This document shows positions 58,540-64,000 of a stretch of DNA of 64,000 bases, piece by piece. The notes beneath the pieces are model-generated. The model saw nothing but the letters and a program-made list of their open reading frames with translations, had not been told where the DNA came from and searched no databases. This DNA is from Stomorhina lunata. Taxonomy: Eukaryota > Arthropoda > Insecta > Diptera > Rhiniidae. The translations under genes and the position numbers were made by a program. The stretch covers positions 35,288,218 through 35,352,217 of the forward strand of contig OW121742.1 in NCBI GenBank assembly GCA_933228675.1. The letters are read 5' to 3'. Position 1 is the first letter of the stretch. The number at the start of each line of letters is the position of its first letter.

Positions 58540-60365
58540 CAGAAAATTAAGAAATTTTTGAAAAATTTCCTATAGAAAAATAAGAAATTTTTGAAAAATT
58601 TCCTATAAAAATAAGAAATTTTAAAAAATGTTTCTATTAAAATAATAAATTTTTGACAAATTTCCTATTAAAAAAAGAAATTTTTGTAAAATTTCCTATA
58701 AAAATAAAAAAATTTTGAAAAATTTTTTATAAAAATAAAAAATTTTTGAAAAATTTCCTATAAAAATAAGAAATTTTTGAAAAAAAAAATTTATAAAAAT
58801 AAGAAATTTTTTTCAAATTTCCTATGAAAATATAAAATTTTTGAAAAATTTCCTATAAAAATAAGAAATTTTAGAAAAATTTCCTATAAAAATAAGAAAT
58901 TTTTGAAAAATTTCCTATAAAAATAAGAAATTTTTGAAAAATTTCCTATAAAAATAAGAAATTTTTCAAAAATTTCCTATAAAAATAAGAAATTTTTGAA
59001 AAATTCCTATAAAAATAAGAAATTTTTGAAATATTTCCTATAAAAATAAGAAATTAATGAAAAATTTCCTTTAAAAATAAGAAATTTTTGAAAAATTTCC
59101 TATAAAAATAAGAAATTTTTGAAAAATTTCCAATAAAAATAAAAAAATTCCTATAAAAATAAGAAATTTTTGAAAAATTTTCATATAAAAGTAAGAAATT
59201 TTAGAAAAATTTTCATATAAAAATAAGAAATTTTTGAAAAATTTCCTATAAAAATAAGAAATTTTTGAAAAATTTCCTATAAAAATAAGAAATTTTTGAA
59301 AAATTTCCTATAAAAATAAGAAATTTTTGAAACATTTCCTATAAAAATAAAAAAATAAAAAAAAGAAATTTTTTAAAAATTTCCTATAAAAAAAACAAAA
59401 ATTTTTGAAAAATTTCCTATAGAAAAATAAAAATTTTTTGAAATATTTCCTATAGAAAAATAAAAAATTTTTGAAAAATTTCCAGTAGAAAAATAAGAAA
59501 TTTTTGAAAAATTTTCAATAGACAAATAAAGAAATTTTTGAAACATTTCCTATAGAAGAATAAGAAATTTTTGAAAAATTTCCAATAGAAAAATAACAAA
59601 TTTTTGAAAAATTTCCAATAGAAAAATAAGAAATTTAAAAAAAATTTCCTATAGAAAAATAAGAAATTTGTGATAAATTTCGTATAAAAATAAGAAATTT
59701 TTTAAAAACTCCTATAAAAATAAGAATTTCTTGAAAAATTTTTTTGAATTTTTTTTTTTACATAAGAAATATTTGAAAAATTTTCTTAAAATTAAGAAAT
59801 TTTTAAAAATGTCTTATAAAAATAAAAAAGAAGTTTTGAAAAATTTCCTTTAAAATCAGAAGTTTTTGAAAAAATTTTCTAAAGAAATTTTTGAAAAATT
59901 TTCTAAAAAAAAACATTTGAAATTTTTGCTAAATTTCCTAAAGAAAAACGGAAAAAAGAAAAAAGAAAAAAATTTTGAAAATTTTTCTTTTTGAAGAAAT
60001 TCTTTTAAAAATTTCCTATAAAAAATAAATTTTTTATAACTTTCGTATGAAAATCTGAAAAATTTCTTATAGAAAAATATGAAATTGTTGAAAAATTTCT
60101 TATAAAATTAAGAAATTTTTGAAAAATTTCCGATAAAAATATGAAATTTTTGAAAAATTTTCTATAGAATTAAGAAATTTTTGAAAAAATTTCTATAAAA
60201 GTAAGAAATTTTTTACAAATTTCCTATAAAAATAAGAAATTTTTTAAAAATTTCCTATAATATATGAAAATTTTGAAAAATTTTCTGTAAAAAAGTGAAT
60301 TTTTAAAAAAATTTCCTCTAAAAATATGAAATTTTTGAAAAATTTTCTATAAAAATATCAAAGTT
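58540..60365. repeat. ~31-bp palindromic-core minisatellite P4
   Basis: Units read CCTATAAAAATAAG throughout, about 58 copies, uniform between about 58860 and 59340 and increasingly degenerate after 59340. No polarity switch seen. Confidence 0.92.
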
Positions 60366-62529
60366 TTGTTAAATTTTTGTAATTGGGTGGAACATTTTGC
60401 TTTGAAATGTGAATATTATTTAAATTTATTTGAAATATTTGCTTTCAGTTTTTGTGTAATATTTCAAATTTGTGAGAAAATATAAAAGGAGATTTTTGTA
60501 AATCTCTAAAATTGTATGTCATTTGAAACTAGAGACTTTACAGAATCCGAGAAGTACAATATCATTTTAAACTTATTAATAGTTTTCTCAAAATATTCAC
60601 TTGAATTCATAAAAATGTTTTCGTTTCCATGAAAATTTATGAAATGGTTTTTTGTAAAAATTTTGCATTTATTCAAATATTTATCGAGATATGACTTAAA
60701 ATTGAACAATTTTATATTATTAACATTCCAAAGATCTCAAGAAGTGTGTGATATTTAAAAAAATTTAAATTGTCGTTACCTTTTAAAAGATATTTGATGT
60801 TGAAAATGTAACCAAATTTTCGTGTACAAACTTTGAGTGTGTATTTCCAAGATACTCTTAAGAAACATGTGCTGTAAAAAATGATTTTGTTTGTTTTTTT
60901 TTTTTTTGTGATATTTTGTTTTTTATTATTTTGTTGCTTTACTTTATTTTATTTATTAATGTCGGTCGGTTTGGTGGCTCTCGGCTCGATCTCTGCCTGT
61001 TGATCATGCGATTTTTTTGTGTTCAGTTCCTTTTTTTTGTAGATGAAATTTTTATTCAAAATAAAAATGATGTTGTGGTTTGAAGATGGTGGTATTTTGT
61101 TTGTATTTGTATTTTTTCCAACCAAATTAAGGAATTAAACAGAATCACCAAAACAGAGTAGAGAGAGGAATTGTATAAAAAAAATTCTTATAGACTTTTG
61201 AGATATATATTTTATTCAATCCAAAATATTATGTATTCTTAGCAGTTTTGAACTCCATTTAGAGGAAGAAACGAAGTAATTATTTAAGATTTTGTATATG
61301 ACATTTATTTTGAATTTATTGTCTTGAATATTTTGCACAAAATCTCAGACAAAGATTAAAAAAGATTTTGTAAAAATTTTGATATGTTTTTAGCTTTAGA
61401 GGTGGTCGTTTGGTTATAATCCGGGTATTCTCAAAAAAGGCACTTTTTGTGGTTATTCAAATTTAAAATATTTGTTTTAAATTCACTTTTTTCACAATTT
61501 TTAAAATTTTTTTATATAAAATTTGTTTTGTAAAATAAATTTGTAGAAACTTTCAAGATTTTTTGTATGTATATTTTTTTTTTTTTGTATAAAAAGGCAC
61601 CATAAAAAGATTTTTGTTACAAAAAACTTCAAGTTAAAATTTTGTTTCAGGAAAAACTTGTTAAAAAATTTTGTTAGAAAAACTTGTTAAAATTTTAATT
61701 TAATAAAAAATTTGTTTTAATGAATAGCTTTTATTTTCATAAATTTTATTAAACTTCAAGCATTTTTTTTATAAATAAAATTACAAAAAAAAATGATGTA
61801 TTTTTAACCGTAACGCGTCGTCCGTGGCCCGCATTTATTTTTATTCAAACAATATTTTTCTTATTGTAAACGTTCCATGTGTAGAGTTCGCGTGTTACTA
61901 AAGTATCTAGACACTAAGCAGATACATTTTTGTTGTATTTTCTCAATGTTGCCGGTGGTACAAAAGATACCTAATGCAATTTTATAGATACAATTGAACT
62001 CAACAAACATTGAAGCATTTTGTTGCTTTGAACACAAAAAGCAACATGAGGTGGAGTCTGAAAATGTTGAGCAACATTTTGAAGCGCAATAAAAGAGAAA
62101 GAGAGAATGAGTGTAGAAAATTTGTTTATGAAAACAATGTTTATCAATAATGTTTACAATGAATGTTTAAGTATATGTTTAACAACATTTATTGCCAGAT
62201 AAAATGTTTTCTAGATAACTTTTATGCTGCTTGACAATAATGTTGCAATGTCTATCATTTTATTGAGAAATTAACATGTGTGGAAAATATGTATTTGAAG
62301 AATTGTTTGACATTGGAAATTTTGAAAATTTCGCAATGTTTTAAAATTTTGTTTGTTACAAATAAGAAAAACTGTCTAAACAAAAATTTTTAAAGGGTAT
62401 TAGTCAGAGTACAATTCTTTTAATGTTACATCGTAAAGCACATAAATTATTGTCTTGATAAAAAGATTGTTTTTTTAATGTTTTAAGCTCTTTTACAAGC
62501 AATTTTTTTTATTTATCCTATACATTATA
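60366..62529. other. No gene seen; AT-rich spacer
   Basis: No supported gene. GTCGGTCGGTTTGGTGGCTC at 60961 and a GCAACATTTTGAAGC/GAAGCATTTTGTTGC pair near 62010-62085 are the only standout words. Confidence 0.5.
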
Positions 62530-63300
62530 ATCACCTCAATGAAAAATATGGGAGCTCTAACAAAATGTGAACCGATTTTACCCATTTTCAGCACACAATT
62601 TCTACAACATATCGAAAATACTTTTGCTTAATTTTGTCTCTCTAGCTCTTGTAGTTAAGGAGCTATCGCGCTATTCTTTGACGGACAGACGGACATAAAC
62701 CCCCTTTTCTTTTTATATTTTTGTGTTTCCGTAAGTTTTTTATATGGGAGCTATGGTCAAATAGTAACAAAATTTTACACACTGGCTGGCATTTACCTAA
62801 AACTTCTTTTTGTAAAGTTTTGTTGCTGTAGCCCTTTTCGTTAAGGCGCTATCGCGCTTTTATTTAACGGACAGACGGACATAAACCCCCTTTTCTTTTT
62901 GTATTTTTGTGTTTCCGTAAGTTTTTTATATGGGAGCTATACCAAATGGTAACCGATTGTAACAAAATTTTGCACACTCGTTAGCATTGACATAAGACCT
63001 CCTCGTGCTAAATTTACTGGTTATATCTGTTATAGTTTTAGATTTATTGGCATTTATGTGTATTTTAGGTGAAATTTTGACTGTTTCCGTAAGTTTTTTG
63101 TATGGGAGCTATGACTAAATGTGAACCGATTTTGATGAAATTGTATATGCTGCCTAGGGCTTATATACACCAAAGGACTTCTATATACAAAATTTTATCA
63201 TCATAGCTATTATAGTTTGTTATTTATTAGCAAATAAGCGATTAGGCGAGGTTATACGGGAGCTATGGTCAAATGTTACCGATTTGAGGTAAAGAATGGT
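62530..63300. repeat. Tandem ~160-190-bp modules, five copies
   Basis: ATGGGAGCTATGGTCAAAT or a variant recurs near 62549, 62742, 62932, 63100 and 63258. The first units carry GACGGACAGACGGACATAAA and GGAGCTATCGCGCT-like words. The module core is shared with the interior of the Helentron-like elements. Confidence 0.75.
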
Positions 63301-63544
63301 TTAAGCCAATTTCTGATACCCTGTAGTGAAGTGTATTCCAATAAGAGTGTTCTACACCGAACGAAACAAATGGTCGTCAGAAGGATTATGGCCTCGTGTC
63401 TAGTCAAATATTATGGACGTTTCTTGTTGATGGCTGTTTTCAAATGAAAAAAATATCTTCGGTATAGGTCCCCTGTAATCGACAGACCCGATTTCAATAT
63501 CTCACAATAGAAAACACCTAAGATGGATATTCGTCTTTGGCGTT

Positions 63545-64000
63545 TATTTTTATATAAATTTTCAAAAATTTTATTTTTATAGTAAATTTAAAAAAAAAAT
63601 AATTTTTATACGAAATTTTTGAAAAATTTCATTTTTATACGAAATTTTTGAAAAATTTCATTTTTATAGGAAATTTTTGAAAAATTTAATTTTTATAGGA
63701 AATTTTTGAAAAATTTCATTTTTACAGGAAATTTTTGAAAAATTTCATTTTTATAGGAAATTTTAAAAAAAAAATTTAATTTTTATGGAAAATTTTTGAA
63801 AATTTTCATTTTTATAGGAAATTTTTGAAAAATTTCATTTTTATAGGAAATTTTTGAAAAATTTCATTTTTATAGGAAATTTTTGAAAAATTTCATTTTT
63901 ATAGGAAATTTTTGAAAAATTTCATTTTTATAGGAAATTTTTTAAAAATTTCATTTTTATAGGAAATTTTTTAAAAATTTCATTTTTATAGGAAATTTTT
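63545..64000. repeat. 29-bp palindromic-core minisatellite P5, running off the window
   Basis: About 15 copies with GAAATTTTTGAAAAATTTC and CATTTTTATAGG, uniform toward the right edge, where the array is cut by the window end. Confidence 0.92.

Overview
This window looks like a gene-poor, very AT-rich stretch of a higher dipteran (fly) nuclear genome. The evidence is the repeat content: Tc1/mariner transposons of two insect-type lineages, a tRNA-derived SINE, and many copies of a short interspersed element with a terminal hairpin and a GGAC/GTCC tetranucleotide tract, reminiscent of dipteran DINE/mini-me-type non-autonomous Helitron/Helentron elements. A calyptrate fly is my guess; the sequence alone does not prove it. 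No host gene, rRNA or genuine tRNA gene could be supported. The window could be an intergenic desert or the inside of a giant intron.

About a third of the window (roughly 23 kb by eye) is minisatellite of 12 to about 61 bp period. Two motif classes dominate. The first is a GTAC core flanked by A/T runs, mostly 19-bp period, at 0.7-1.2, 4.0-4.7, 23.3-23.9 and 26.7-28.1 kb, with a ~61-bp composite at 17.0-18.9 kb. The second is a unit built round a short perfect palindrome of A/T tracts. It has a TTTTCTATAGAAAA-like centre at 10.5-12.5, 25.5-26.7 and 42.8-44.5 kb, and a GAAATTTTTCAAAAATTTC-like centre at 38.5-40.1, 47.5-51.0, 54.5-57.1, 58.5-60.4 and 63.5 kb to the window end. Several of the latter arrays reverse polarity internally. 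A 12-bp satellite fills 20.8-23.3 kb.

The coding sequence that can be recognised is all transposase, and all of it is broken. Two ~1.3-kb copies of a Tc1/mariner element with DD37E spacing lie at 1217-2515 (-) and 52440-53739 (+). Two ~1.28-kb copies of a DD41D mariner lie at 15162-16447 (+) and 29419-30687 (-). An internally deleted mariner relic lies at 31931-32785. The DD37E copy at 52.4 kb is disabled only by two length changes in A-runs.

The elements record a nested history. A SINE at 47.4-52.3 kb keeps a recognisable target duplication at its far ends. Its TA-rich tail was entered by a 3.76-kb terminal-inverted-repeat element filled with minisatellite, and its body was split by a Helentron-like copy. 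A 99-bp hAT-type MITE with perfect 22-bp ends and an 8-bp target duplication sits next to the mariner relic. An 834-bp inverted-repeat element interrupts the 12-bp satellite. Helentron-like copies are nested in one another at 8.0-9.4 and 35.3-37.2 kb.

All coordinates of repeats were set by reading and may be off by a few bases to a unit length. Family names are by motif and structure, not by database search.
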